From the NCBI GenBank assembly GCA_001603075.1, contig LVBB01000109.1:62001-126000 (forward strand): a stretch of DNA of 64,000 nucleotides, read 5' to 3'. Origin of the DNA: Phycisphaerales bacterium Planc_01 (GTDB taxonomy: Bacteria; Planctomycetota; Phycisphaerae; Sedimentisphaerales; Anaerobacaceae). Numbering within the stretch: position 1 is the stretch's first letter; each line of letters starts with the position of its first letter. The notes beneath the pieces were generated by a model, which ran no database searches, had not been told where the DNA came from, and worked only from the letters and a program-made list of their open reading frames with translations. Below are positions 1 through 9,144 of the stretch, piece by piece. The position numbers were made by a program, and so were the translations under genes.

Positions 1-1
1 C

Positions 2-541
2 GTCGGAGGCGGCAACGTCGCGATGGATGCGGCCCGCACAGCGGTGCGCCTCGGGGCCGAGAAGGTTTACCTGATCTACCGGCGCACGGAGAAGGAGATG
101 CCCGCGCGCGTCGAGGAGGTCCACCACGCCCAACAGGAGGGCATCGAGTTCCACCTGCTGCAAAGCCCCATTCGGATCGTGGGGGACGAGAACAGCCGCG
201 CCACGGCCATCGAGTGCCTGCGTTACGAGTTGGGCGAGCCCGACGACTCCGGCCGCAGGCGGCCCGTGGCCATCGCCGGATCGGAGTTCCGGATCGACAT
301 CGACACCGTCATCATCGCCATCGGCAACCAGGCCAATCCCCTGATTCGCCAAACCACGCTGAGCCTTGAATTCAACAAATGGGGCAATCTCGTCGTCGAT
401 GAGAACTGTCGGACCACGATGCCGGGCGTCTACGCCGGCGGCGACATCGTCCTCGGCGCCGCCACCGTCATCCTCGCCATGGGCCAGGGCCGCATCGCCG
501 CCGCCGCCATCAACAGCGACCTCGCCGACGAGCCTCAGTAG
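2..541 (+). CDS. GltD-like NAD(P)/FAD oxidoreductase, C-terminal part (cut by window edge)
   Basis: The reading frame is open from base 2, so the gene begins outside the window and about 180 C-terminal residues are present. The sequence starts in the second Rossmann fold (GGGNVAMDAARTAVRLGA, then YRRTEKEMPA), which binds NADPH in the glutamate synthase small subunit family, and ends with the FAD-binding motif GVYAGGDIVLGAATVI. In this family electrons pass from NADPH through FAD to a partner subunit. The same fold is shared by NfnB, sulfide dehydrogenase and PreT, so the exact substrate is open. It converges with the next gene, leaving only 24 bp between the stop codons. Confidence 0.85.
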   Translation, partial: VGGGNVAMDAARTAVRLGAEKVYLIYRRTEKEMPARVEEVHHAQQEGIEFHLLQSPIRIVGDENSRATAIECLRYELGEPDDSGRRRPVAIAGSEFRIDIDTVIIAIGNQANPLIRQTTLSLEFNKWGNLVVDENCRTTMPGVYAGGDIVLGAATVILAMGQGRIAAAAINSDLADEPQ

Positions 542-565
542 TCCGCCGAAACCTCCCACCCCCTC

Positions 566-3163
566 TCAAGGGGACGGAACCGGGCCAGGTGCGGCCTGCA
601 GGGATGAGCAGTTCAACGACGTATCGTCCGACCCAGGTGACGATTGGAGCACCGCCAATAGCAGGATGGCGGAAGCGGTCCCGTCCATGGTGGGTTCATT
701 GGTGCTGTAGTCGGCGAGATCGTCGTGGTAGACGGCGCGCGGGTCCTGGAACTCGGCCAACGGGTCGGGTTCGGTGATGCCGACGCCCTTGAGGGACTTA
801 GAGATGCGTTCGTAGACCGGGCCGTCCACCAGGCCGCCACGCAAGGTCCGGCCGGTCAGCCGCGTGGTCATCAGGTGCACGTTCTGCGGCGAGACGACAC
901 CGATGCCCATGAATTGCGTGACGCCCCAGGGATTTCGGCCCAGCAGCCAGTCGCGATGCCGGACGGCGAATTCGCGATAGCGCCCATCGCCGGTCATCCG
1001 CTCGTAGAGTTCACACTGCGTCACCAGGGCCACCACGAGGTTGTTCGAGCACCAGATGAACGGAACGCCGATGCCGAACGGGTGCTTTTCGCTCGCGACG
1101 CGGCAGCGTTCGATCCCCTCGCGATACCAGCCTTCGAGCCGCACTTGGAACTCGGCGTCCGCGACGCCGTGCAGGCGGAAATGGCCGGCGTTGAAGAATG
1201 GGTAGAACTCGTAGTGGCCGGTCTGCTCGCGGCCCATCCACGATTCCGAGTCGGCCAGGTGCGCGTAACGTCTGGCGTCGTCGAGGTAGCGCGGCTCGCC
1301 CGTCGCCCGAAACAGCTCGGCAGCGCCCCACTCCATGTCGTCGGCCCAGGTGGTCTCAGCGTAGCGATAGGGCGCGCCGTACGAGTTGCCCTGCTGGACG
1401 CCTTCGCGGGCGCGACCGAGGCGGTAGACCTCCTCCCCCGCCGTCAGGCAGCGCCGCGCGAACGCGGCCTCGTTCGGGTCGTCCTTCCAGACCTGGAAGG
1501 CCAGGGCCATCGCGGCAGCGTAGCGTCCGGCGAGGTTGGCCAGGCCGGTCGATTCGCTCGCGTAGCGTCCGAGTCCCTGCGGCCGGCCATCGGCGGCATA
1601 CACCACGCGGGGGCCGCCTTTGCCCCAGCCGTAGTCGGCGGGGTCATCCGGCGGCAGGCGCCAGCCGCAATGGTCGCGATCGTCCGCCACCTGATGATAC
1701 AGCACCTCCGGCGCTGGATGCAGTTTCAGCATCCATTCGAGACCCCAGCGGGCCTCGTCGAGAAGATCGGGCAGGCCGTTGCCGCCGGGGCGGCCGAGGG
1801 CGTCGAACCGATCGCCGAAGCTCGCCGATCGCGGTTGTTCCGCCGCCGCATCGTGCAATTCCCAGGCGAGCAGCATCTGCGCGGTGGCGTTGCTCGACGT
1901 GAGCAGATACTTCAGGAGGTCGGCGGCATCGTGCCAGCCGCCGCGAGCGTCGATGGCGGTTCCCGCCGGAAGCGGCCCGTAGGCGGTGCGGCCGTCGAGC
2001 TGGTGACAGTGGGCATTCAGCCACGGATTGAAGCCGCAACGCTGCTGACGCATGAACTCCAACAGCAGATCCGGCAGAGGCTCGAAGACCGCGTCGTCCA
2101 CAACGACCGGCTCAGAGACAGCGCCGCCGACACGAAGGCGGTATTGCCCCGGCTGACGCAACGCTGAGAAGTCCAGTTCCGCCACGTGGCCGAACCGGCC
2201 CCAGCTCATTCCCGCCGCCGGACGCGTCACGCCCTGGAACGCCGAGCGGCCTGAGTCCAATTCGATGACGTCGAAGCGTTCGCCAAGCGGCTCGCGGCCG
2301 AGCGCGACGGCGAGCTTCGGACCTTGCACGGTGTAGCCAACCTGGCTGGCGCGAACGTGGCGCGCCAGCAGACGGTCGATGCGCTCGAATGCGTAACCTC
2401 TTTCTTTGAGCGCGGCGAGCAACTCGGGCAGGCGCGCGTGCATCTTGTCCGCGCGCTCGGGACCGGCTCCCACGTGCATCAGCAGCACAAAGCCGTTGAG
2501 TCCGGCCGGGTCCTCCCGCTCGCGTTGCAGGATGCTGTCGAGGATCGCCTGTGACGACACAAAGTTGCGGTCCTTCTCGGTCGTGTAGTCAGCGGCCGAG
2601 CGCGTGCCGGGCGAGAGGTTGACCAACGTCAGACCCTTCGCGTTTGTCCAATCGCTGATTTCGCGGTTGTGGTGCTCGTAGGCGGGCAGGAAGAACTGCA
2701 CCTGACGGCGCGTGACGCCAAACCGCTCCAGCTCGCGCAGGTTGGCGTCCACGTCCGCTCCGAACTCGTCGCGCGTCAGCAGCGTCGGTCGGTCCGGCGT
2801 CCAATCGCAATAGAGCCGGTGCCGGTCGGAATGCGGACCGACGTAGTGGCCCTCGGCCAGCATCCGCCGGACCAGCGGCGCGAACTCGGCGTTACGCAGG
2901 AAGTCGCCGGTCAGAAAGAAAGACGCCTTGGCGTCGTGCACGGCCAGCGCATCGAGGATCGCTTCGGCCCCTTCGCCAAACTCATGGCCGGTGAACACCA
3001 ACGCCAACTGCCGCGTCGATCGCGAACCGCGCACGATCGCGCCGTGCTGGTACGTGAACGGGTCCTCGGCCGGCTCTTGGCCGGCGGTGGGCCGCAAGGA
3101 CGGCCGAACGCACAGCGCCAGCCATGCGACCAATACAACGAACACGTATCGCCCTGGCCCCAT
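566..3163 (-). CDS. Secreted GH9 glycoside hydrolase fused to an N-terminal polysaccharide deacetylase-like domain
   Basis: About 865 residues. A signal peptide-like N-terminus (GRYVFVVLVAWLALC) is followed by a NodB-type deacetylase domain (about 45-265) with the metal-binding HSDRH pair, although the usual TFDD acid motif reads FTGHE. Then come a CelD-type Ig-like domain (about 270-360) and a GH9 catalytic domain (about 365-850) with GGWHDAADLLKY, holding the catalytic Asp, GRNPWG, and near the end DYSTNEPTMDG with the acid Glu. GH9 enzymes are mostly endoglucanases or exo-glucosaminidases; a deacetylase partner would suit an amino-sugar polymer, but that is inference. Starts at 3175 (TTG) and 3169 are possible; 3163 has GGGA at 6 nt. 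It abuts the upstream gene without a gap. Confidence 0.85.
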   Translation of the reverse strand: MGPGRYVFVVLVAWLALCVRPSLRPTAGQEPAEDPFTYQHGAIVRGSRSTRQLALVFTGHEFGEGAEAILDALAVHDAKASFFLTGDFLRNAEFAPLVRRMLAEGHYVGPHSDRHRLYCDWTPDRPTLLTRDEFGADVDANLRELERFGVTRRQVQFFLPAYEHHNREISDWTNAKGLTLVNLSPGTRSAADYTTEKDRNFVSSQAILDSILQREREDPAGLNGFVLLMHVGAGPERADKMHARLPELLAALKERGYAFERIDRLLARHVRASQVGYTVQGPKLAVALGREPLGERFDVIELDSGRSAFQGVTRPAAGMSWGRFGHVAELDFSALRQPGQYRLRVGGAVSEPVVVDDAVFEPLPDLLLEFMRQQRCGFNPWLNAHCHQLDGRTAYGPLPAGTAIDARGGWHDAADLLKYLLTSSNATAQMLLAWELHDAAAEQPRSASFGDRFDALGRPGGNGLPDLLDEARWGLEWMLKLHPAPEVLYHQVADDRDHCGWRLPPDDPADYGWGKGGPRVVYAADGRPQGLGRYASESTGLANLAGRYAAAMALAFQVWKDDPNEAAFARRCLTAGEEVYRLGRAREGVQQGNSYGAPYRYAETTWADDMEWGAAELFRATGEPRYLDDARRYAHLADSESWMGREQTGHYEFYPFFNAGHFRLHGVADAEFQVRLEGWYREGIERCRVASEKHPFGIGVPFIWCSNNLVVALVTQCELYERMTGDGRYREFAVRHRDWLLGRNPWGVTQFMGIGVVSPQNVHLMTTRLTGRTLRGGLVDGPVYERISKSLKGVGITEPDPLAEFQDPRAVYHDDLADYSTNEPTMDGTASAILLLAVLQSSPGSDDTSLNCSSLQAAPGPVPSP

Positions 3164-3175
3164 AGACATTCCCAA

Positions 3176-4429
3176 TCAGCGCATTCGCACGAGCGCTCCT
3201 CCGCCGGGGGGCAGGGTCAGCTCGACGGCGGCCTTGTTCGCAGAGGTCCATTGGGCGGTCCCGGCGTCGAACCGCTCCAGCGCGCCTGGGCCGACGAGCG
3301 CGGCACTCACCCCAGTGGTGTAGTCCAGGTTCACCACGACCGCGTGAGTCGGGCCATCCCCGGCTCCGAAGAAGCCGAGCAGAAAGCCTCGCGGCGAAGC
3401 GGGCGACGGCGAGGACTCGATGCGAAAGACGGCGTCTGTCGGCAACGGCTCGCAGCCGCGTTCGCGCATCGAGGTGTGATACACGCCGAGCGAGCGCAAG
3501 GGCTGGAGCTCCTGCGCGATGGCGACGAATTCACGATTGTAGGATTTGACCGCGTGGTAGAGAGGTCCCGGCGTCCCATCGAGGCCGACGAGACTGCCGT
3601 GGTGGCTCGGGTGGGCGTAGACGTAATAGCTGATGCCCTGTGCGCCGTAGGCCACCGTGGAATAGACCAGGTAGCGCAACTCGTCTGCGTTTGGAATCCG
3701 CATTGCGTCGGGCGCCCAGGTGCAGGCCTGGACAATGTTGAGGAACGGCACGCCCGCCTCCTGCGCGGTGCGACGGATCATCGCCAAGTTCAGAAAGTAC
3801 TGGTCGCTGTCGCCCTTGAGTCGGAACTGATAGTGGTCGTAGCTGACCAGCGACGGCCTCACCTGCTCGACGTAGAGGCGCAGGTGCTCCGCGTAGGCGG
3901 TGACCGTGTCGCCTTTGGTGCCGAGCTGCTGATTGTTGGCGTAGGTCGGAAACAGATTGATGTAGGCCAGATGCATTGGATCACGCTCGCGCAGGTATGC
4001 CACCAGCTTGCCGAGCGCCGGGAACTGCGCCGCGCTGGGCTCGTCGATCAGGTGATAGGAATACAGCGCCGGGTGCTTGCTGACGCGGGCGATCAGGGCA
4101 TCCAACTGCTGGCGGCGGTCGGGATCGTCGAGCGATGCGGGCGTGAACAGGCCGCTGGTGAGCTGGCCGCGAAGGCCGTGACGATGCGCCACGTCGAGTT
4201 CCGCTTCGCTGCCGCACCAGACGAGGTTGAAGCCGCCTTCAACCATCTGCTGTGCGACCGCGTCAGTGATCGCAGGCCCGGCCCAGTACGTGGCAATAGG
4301 CGTGCCAATCTGCCACGAGGAGCCAAGTCCGGCCTCCGCCGCACCAATCCAGGGAGTGCACAAAAATAGAAACGGATAAACGATGGACGCCAACCTCGCT
4401 GCAACTGAGTGTTCAATCCGACTTCTCAT
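3176..4429 (-). CDS. Secreted TIM-barrel glycoside hydrolase-like protein
   Basis: 417 residues. The ATG at 4429 was chosen because GGGAGGT lies 8 nt upstream; an in-frame extension to 4603 has no coding character. A hydrophobic N-terminus (LASIVYPFLFLC) indicates export. The body looks like a beta/alpha barrel: YSYHLIDEPS carries a likely acidic catalytic residue at a strand end, followed by SYDHYQF and a small all-beta C-terminus ending PPGGGALVRM. It resembles GH42/GH5-type proteins common in planctomycetes and Verrucomicrobia, but the family cannot be fixed by eye. Its stop directly precedes the GH9 gene, so the two are probably cotranscribed and may act on the same glycan. Confidence 0.7.
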   Translation of the reverse strand: MRSRIEHSVAARLASIVYPFLFLCTPWIGAAEAGLGSSWQIGTPIATYWAGPAITDAVAQQMVEGGFNLVWCGSEAELDVAHRHGLRGQLTSGLFTPASLDDPDRRQQLDALIARVSKHPALYSYHLIDEPSAAQFPALGKLVAYLRERDPMHLAYINLFPTYANNQQLGTKGDTVTAYAEHLRLYVEQVRPSLVSYDHYQFRLKGDSDQYFLNLAMIRRTAQEAGVPFLNIVQACTWAPDAMRIPNADELRYLVYSTVAYGAQGISYYVYAHPSHHGSLVGLDGTPGPLYHAVKSYNREFVAIAQELQPLRSLGVYHTSMRERGCEPLPTDAVFRIESSPSPASPRGFLLGFFGAGDGPTHAVVVNLDYTTGVSAALVGPGALERFDAGTAQWTSANKAAVELTLPPGGGALVRMR

Positions 4430-4444
4430 GGTGTGGACCTCCCA

Positions 4445-4458
4445 AGTACCACTGCCAA
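4445..4458 (-). promoter_or_regulatory. 14-nt motif shared with the upstream region of the gene starting at 13800
   Basis: Read on the minus strand this is TTGGCAGTGGTACT, ending 15 nt before the ATG at 4429. An identical 14-mer sits 16 nt before the ATG at 13800. The two targets are unrelated in sequence but both are secreted. The motif does not fit the GG-N10-GC spacing of sigma54. It could be an operator or part of a promoter; this is a positional observation only. Confidence 0.3.
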
Positions 4459-4629
4459 ACGCCAGATGGTCAACTTCTTGACTCACCCATAATCCCCCAC
4501 GGACCTGACGCCGACGCGCTTGCACGTGAACGAATCCGCACAACCGTAGGACAAGAGAATCTCTACGCTGTGCTCCACTCGATACGACAGATACTGCCCG
4601 CAAGTATGGATCGTAGCCATGGTATAAGG

Positions 4630-5913
4630 TCAGGTGGCCCGCAGGGCAACCTTATTGGCGCCGTCGATGAAAATGATTTTGGCGTCGGGCTGCTCGGCGA
4701 GCCAGCCGTCCACCACGGCCTGGGGATCATGTGTGGGATGCAGATGGGCCGCTTCGACGAGAGGATCGGCAATCTGTGTGTGCATCCAGATGCGTCGCAG
4801 CCGGCGGATCAGCACGGCGAACTTGTACGGCTTGTGACTATACAGGACGTAGTCCTGGCGGATCGATTCGATCACTTCGTCGATCGGGGCCGTCAGGCGG
4901 TCGTAGAAGTTGGCCACGGTCTGCGGCTCGCCGATGCCGTTGGGACAGGCGGCCAGGAACAGGATCTCGCCCCCGTCAGTCACCGCCGCCCGGTTCAGCT
5001 CCAGGGCTCGTTGGGCGATGTACAGATCCTCATCGTTGCTCCGCCCACCCGGTGAGACGACCAGGTGCGACGCCGGGGCGACCGCCTGGATGTTTCGTTC
5101 GTCGGTGACGGCAAAGGACTCGGCGCTTACGTCCTGGACCGGCCCGAAGCGTGCCCAGATCAGCCGCGCGCCGGCGCTGAGCATGACCAGCGCATAGATC
5201 GGTCGGCCCTTGGCGATCCGGTCCATCCCCTCGACCATGTCGGCGGCCAGGGGGTTGTTTCTCCGCTCCCGATTGGGATGCCACGGGTGCGCGCCGTGCG
5301 TGGACTCATCGAGCAGAGCCAGGCTGTGGTTCTGCTCGACCGTGCGAAAGGCGCTGATGCCGGGCACGAAATTCTTCACAGGGTTCGAGTATCCCGCGAA
5401 GTAGTGAACCTTCACGTCTGCAACCACGAGAAAGGCGTCCGTCTCCTCAGCAAACGCGTTGACCAACACCTGCGTCCCTCTCGACGTGCGGCCGACATCG
5501 ATGAACGTATCGGCCTGGCAGTCATGCGTGTGGATTCGTACGACGGTCAGGCCTGCGTCGCGGCTGGCCTCTTCGATCTCGCGGCGGATTTGCTCGTTCT
5601 TCGGCGTCTCGGCCGTGTGTGTCCCCGTACAGATCAAGAATTGCACGGAGGCGGCCGGCCGCAGCACATCGCACAGATGCGGCAGCACGTATCCCAGGGG
5701 CTCATCGCGCGTGCCATCGTCAACAAGGACGCAGACCCGTTTGCCGGCGATCACATCCCGGAAGGCTCCCGCCTGGCCGTCCATCGTTTCCCGGAGGCTC
5801 GCCGTCGCGTCGCCCGTCTGTTCCCCCTGCCAGGGCCGGATGACCTCCTGAACGTTCCGATCCGGAACACGGAGGCCGACAACGCCCGTCCCGTAATGAA
5901 GGTCTACTCTCAT
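4630..5913 (-). CDS. LarA-family (DUF2088) nickel-dependent racemase/epimerase-like protein
   Basis: 427 residues, the usual LarA length. Characterised members racemise lactate or epimerise 2-hydroxy acids using a nickel-pincer cofactor. Recognisable parts are the N-terminal VLVDDGTRDEP, CTGTHTAETP with a conserved His, VKVHYFAGYSNPVKNFVPGI with the His and Lys of the active site, and QNHSLALL. No Lar cofactor-synthesis genes are in the window, so activity depends on genes elsewhere, and the true substrate of this family is often a sugar acid rather than lactate. The start is supported by GGAAGGG 6 nt upstream. It is divergent from the Gfo/Idh gene, which also suggests sugar-acid metabolism. 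Confidence 0.85.
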   Translation of the reverse strand: MRVDLHYGTGVVGLRVPDRNVQEVIRPWQGEQTGDATASLRETMDGQAGAFRDVIAGKRVCVLVDDGTRDEPLGYVLPHLCDVLRPAASVQFLICTGTHTAETPKNEQIRREIEEASRDAGLTVVRIHTHDCQADTFIDVGRTSRGTQVLVNAFAEETDAFLVVADVKVHYFAGYSNPVKNFVPGISAFRTVEQNHSLALLDESTHGAHPWHPNRERRNNPLAADMVEGMDRIAKGRPIYALVMLSAGARLIWARFGPVQDVSAESFAVTDERNIQAVAPASHLVVSPGGRSNDEDLYIAQRALELNRAAVTDGGEILFLAACPNGIGEPQTVANFYDRLTAPIDEVIESIRQDYVLYSHKPYKFAVLIRRLRRIWMHTQIADPLVEAAHLHPTHDPQAVVDGWLAEQPDAKIIFIDGANKVALRAT

Positions 5914-6219
5914 AATGGCCCTTCCAATAGGGGCGAATCATCCTTCGCCCCAGCTATTCTGCCATCGAATCCGGCATTCGTCTATTCCTTTGCACCGCAA
6001 TCTGCCAACGGTCGGCAATGCGGCCGGGTCGTGTGGAGAACGCCGCATGCAAGCTTGAGTCGGCACCGTATACCCGCTATAGTATCCGTGGGCCTCGGGC
6101 ACGATGGCAATCGGGCTCCATGCGTCAGGTGGAGGCGAATCCGTATTCGCCCCTGCGCTTCGTTGGAGATCGGCATGAAACCGGCAATCTGTTTCGTGGA
6201 GAATTCGAGAGGATCGGGC
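5914..6219. other. Divergent intergenic region between LarA-like and Gfo/Idh genes
   Basis: About 306 bp separating two divergently transcribed genes. It contains the rightward promoter annotated separately at 6055-6083. An alternative upstream ATG of the Gfo/Idh gene lies at 6175. No convincing leftward -35/-10 pair was found for the LarA-like gene. No further gene is apparent. Confidence 0.6.
6055..6083 (+). promoter_or_regulatory. Sigma70-type promoter for the Gfo/Idh-ceramidase operon
   Basis: TTGAGT at 6055-6060 and TATAGT at 6078-6083 are separated by exactly 17 bp, each box differing from the consensus at one or two positions. Transcription would begin near 6090, upstream of both candidate start codons (6175 and 6220). 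This is the clearest vegetative promoter seen in the window. Confidence 0.6.
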
Positions 6220-7542
6220 ATGTCTTCGGAAAACAGGTGTTCACGTCGTCAATTCCTCAGAGACGCTGCAACCATCGCAGGGGCTGGGGCCATTCCGTAC
6301 TTCGTTCCGCCGTCGGCGATGGGGTCGGCCGGCGCCGTCGCGCCGAGCGAGCGCATCGCGATGGGTTTCATCGGTCTCGGAATTCAAGGCTCCGGCCTGA
6401 TGGGAGCGTTCCTGGGCCAGAAAGACGTGCAGGCGGTCGCCGTCTGCGACGTCCGGGCGAGCCAGCGCCAGCGAGCCAAGCAGACCGTCGATCAGCGCTA
6501 CGGCAACTCCGACTGCGCCACGTACAACGACTTTCGCGAGGTGTGCGGGCGCCGCGACATCGACGCGGTCTGCATTGCGACACCGGACCACTGGCACGTG
6601 CTCGTGTCGCTGGAGGCGGCCCGCAACGGCAAGGACATGTACACCGAGAAGGCCCTGGGCCTGAGCCTGGCCTGGGACAAGGCGCTCCAGCGGGCCTGTC
6701 ACAAGTATGGCACGGTCTTTCAGTGGGGAACACAGCAGCGATCCGACCGGAACTTCCGCTTCGGCTGCGAACTGGTGCGCAACGGTCGCATCGGCAAGCT
6801 GCACACGATCCAGGTGGGCGTGCCTTACGATTTCGCCTTTGCCAACCAGCCGACGCAGCCGGTCCCGGAGGGTCTGGACTATGACCTGTGGCTGGGCCCG
6901 GCGCCGTGGGCGCCCTACACCTACCAGCGATGCCGTCCCTGGACGCAAAAGGAAAGCTATTCGATCTGGTATCACATCGCCGATTACTGTCTGGGCGGCA
7001 TCGGGGGTTACTGGGGCGTCCACCATGTGGACATCGGCCAGTGGGGTCACGGCACCGACGACACCGGCCCGGTCGAGATCGAGGGCACAGGCGTCTTTCC
7101 CGCCGATGGCCTGACGGACTGCGCCACGAGCTGGAAGGTAACGCACACCTACGCCGACGGTGTGAAGATGATCTACATGGACGAGGCCCAGTACAAGCAC
7201 GGCGTGACCTTCCAGGGCACGGAGGGATGGGTGCACGTCACGCGTGAGGGGCTCTGGGCCGAACCCGAGTCGCTGCTGACCTCGACCATCGGGCCAGACG
7301 GGATTCACCTGCCGCAGAGCAAGGGACATCAGCGCGACTTCCTCGACGCCGTGAAGACGCGAGGCCGCACGATCTGTCCCATCGACGTCGCCGTGCGCAC
7401 GGACACGATCTGTCATCTGACCGACATCTGCACGCGTCTGGGCCGCAAGCTGCGATGGGACCCCGTCAAAGAGGACTTCATCAACGATCCGCAGGCCAGC
7501 CGCATGCTGAATCGATCCATGAGAAGCCCCTGGCATCTGTGA
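6220..7542 (+). CDS. Gfo/Idh/MocA-family oxidoreductase with Tat signal
   Basis: 440 residues. The N-terminus has a twin-arginine signal (CSRRQFLRDAATIAGAGA), so the folded enzyme is probably exported with its bound NAD(P). The Rossmann domain shows GFIGLGIQGSGLM and DAVCIATPDHWHV, followed by TEKALGLS, which contains the usual EKP-like lysine position, and a C-terminal beta-sheet domain with HHVDIGQWG. Tat-exported Gfo/Idh proteins are abundant in planctomycetes and oxidise or rearrange sugars in the periplasm. The ATG at 6220 has AGAGGA 6 nt upstream and puts the arginines near residue 10. An alternative ATG at 6175 also has a possible ribosome site. A 48-bp gap to the next gene suggests one operon. 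Confidence 0.9.
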   Translation: MSSENRCSRRQFLRDAATIAGAGAIPYFVPPSAMGSAGAVAPSERIAMGFIGLGIQGSGLMGAFLGQKDVQAVAVCDVRASQRQRAKQTVDQRYGNSDCATYNDFREVCGRRDIDAVCIATPDHWHVLVSLEAARNGKDMYTEKALGLSLAWDKALQRACHKYGTVFQWGTQQRSDRNFRFGCELVRNGRIGKLHTIQVGVPYDFAFANQPTQPVPEGLDYDLWLGPAPWAPYTYQRCRPWTQKESYSIWYHIADYCLGGIGGYWGVHHVDIGQWGHGTDDTGPVEIEGTGVFPADGLTDCATSWKVTHTYADGVKMIYMDEAQYKHGVTFQGTEGWVHVTREGLWAEPESLLTSTIGPDGIHLPQSKGHQRDFLDAVKTRGRTICPIDVAVRTDTICHLTDICTRLGRKLRWDPVKEDFINDPQASRMLNRSMRSPWHL

Positions 7543-7590
7543 CAAGGGTGACGACCGGCATCAAAGCGTGGAAAGGAGCGAGTAAGATCT

Positions 7591-8952
7591 ATGAAGCCGA
7601 ATCCTGGGGTTTGTGCGATTGCTCTGTTGTCGTGCCTGAGCAGCCTGTCCGTTGCCACTGAGCCCGCGCCGATCAAATCACCGCTATCGGTCGGCTGGTC
7701 TTCCGTCGATATCACGCCCGACAAACCCGTCGCACTGGTCGGACAACTGCACAAACGCATCTCGCAGCGTGTTCTCGATCCGCTGACGGCGACCGCTCTG
7801 GCCATCGAGACGAAGGGGGCGGACGGTCGGTCCGAACAGGCCATCCTCATCTCCTGTGACGTGCTCTATATCCGAAAGTCGGTCCTCGACGAGGTCAGGA
7901 GCCTCGTCAGATCACAACTGCCGGAGTTCGACGCGGACAAGCTGGCCTTGAACGCCACGCATACGCACACCGGCCCGGGCTTCACAGACGCGGACTTTGG
8001 GACCCTGTATGACGTGAGCACCGACGAAGGTGTAATGAAGGCGTCTGAGTATGGGAGGTTCTTCGCGGAGAAGGTGGCTCAAGCGGCCGTTGCGGCATGG
8101 CAAAGCCGCAAGGAAGGAGGCATGAGTTGGGGATTGGGGCATGCCGTGGTGGGGATGAACCGCCGGGCTCGCTACTTCGACGGCTCGGCCGTTATGTACG
8201 GCGCCACGAACCGGCCGGATTTCGCCGGTGTCGAAGGGCACGAAGACCACGCCGTGGAAATGCTCTTCTTCTGGGACAGCCGCCGCAAGCCCACCGGCCT
8301 CGTTGTCAATATCGCCTGCCCCTCGCAGGAGACGGAGGGCCTCAACGAAATCTCAGCCGACTTCTGGCACGACGTACGCGAAGAACTCCGCAAGAGGATT
8401 GCCGCAGACCTCTTCGTGCTTCCTCAGTGCGCAGCGGCCGGAGACCTGTCTCCGCATCTGCTCTTTCGTTCGCGCGCGGAACAAACCATGATGCAGCAAC
8501 GAGGCCTCTCCCGTCGGCAGGAAATCGCTCGACGGATCGTCAACGCTGTCGAGGAGGCGATGCCCTTAGCTCAGCAGCGTATCGAAACCGATGTTGCTTT
8601 CGGGCACATCGTAGCCCGAGTGAACTTGCCGCCGGCGAAGTCTGTGGAGGCGCCTTTCTACACGACAGACACGATTGCCCCCGTGGAATTGCACGTGCTT
8701 CGGCTGGGCGACATCGCCATGGCAACGAACCCGTTCGAGCTCTACCTCGACTACGGGATTCGAATGAAGGCGAGGAGCCCGGCAACGCTGACTCTGCTGG
8801 TTCAACTCTCGTGCCAGCACTGCGGCTACCTGCCGACAGCAAAGGCTGTCCAGGGCGGCGGATACAGCGCCGACCAGTTCGTCGTCGGGCCTGAAGGAGG
8901 CCAGGTACTGGTGGACGAAACCCTTCGGCGGATCGATGCCCTCTGGCGGTGA
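7591..8952 (+). CDS. Secreted neutral/alkaline ceramidase-like hydrolase
   Basis: 453 residues with a cleavable signal peptide (VCAIALLSCLSSLSVA). The mature start SVGWSSVDITPDKPVALVG and the metal-site motif NATHTHTGPGF match the N-terminal domain of the neutral/alkaline non-lysosomal ceramidase family, whose zinc ligands include these histidines. It is shorter than true ceramidases (about 700) and lacks their C-terminal domain, as do many planctomycete homologs whose substrates are unknown. Co-transcription with the Gfo/Idh gene suggests a carbohydrate or glycoconjugate substrate rather than ceramide. AAAGGAG lies 12 nt before the ATG. Confidence 0.75.
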   Translation: MKPNPGVCAIALLSCLSSLSVATEPAPIKSPLSVGWSSVDITPDKPVALVGQLHKRISQRVLDPLTATALAIETKGADGRSEQAILISCDVLYIRKSVLDEVRSLVRSQLPEFDADKLALNATHTHTGPGFTDADFGTLYDVSTDEGVMKASEYGRFFAEKVAQAAVAAWQSRKEGGMSWGLGHAVVGMNRRARYFDGSAVMYGATNRPDFAGVEGHEDHAVEMLFFWDSRRKPTGLVVNIACPSQETEGLNEISADFWHDVREELRKRIAADLFVLPQCAAAGDLSPHLLFRSRAEQTMMQQRGLSRRQEIARRIVNAVEEAMPLAQQRIETDVAFGHIVARVNLPPAKSVEAPFYTTDTIAPVELHVLRLGDIAMATNPFELYLDYGIRMKARSPATLTLLVQLSCQHCGYLPTAKAVQGGGYSADQFVVGPEGGQVLVDETLRRIDALWR

Positions 8953-9144
8953 GATCCTGGCCGGGCGGGCCAAACCCCTACCTGTGCGGAAGGGATTGAA
9001 GCCGCTGATCCCACATCCGACGAATGCAAGCGATCCGGCAGTCGTTCGACAAGGCCCCCGATCCGCACCTTTTTTTGCCTGACAAGTTTTCATCGTGTGC
9101 CGGGTGTGTTGCCGATACGTATATTGGAAAGACGGCATAGCAGG

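Noticed and set aside
4293-4307. Sigma54-like TGGCAC-N5-TTGC on the minus strand
   Set aside because: It sits inside the coding region of the TIM-barrel gene, downstream of its start, with no gene placed to use it.
725-4369. Long plus-strand open frames across 725-2167 and 2669-4369
   Set aside because: Antisense to well-supported GH9 and TIM-barrel genes; typical by-product of GC-rich codon use.
5065-6219. Long plus-strand open frame running upstream into the Gfo/Idh gene
   Set aside because: It lies antisense to the LarA-like gene and shows no domain; the Tat signal and ribosome site at 6220, and the promoter at 6055, mark the real start.
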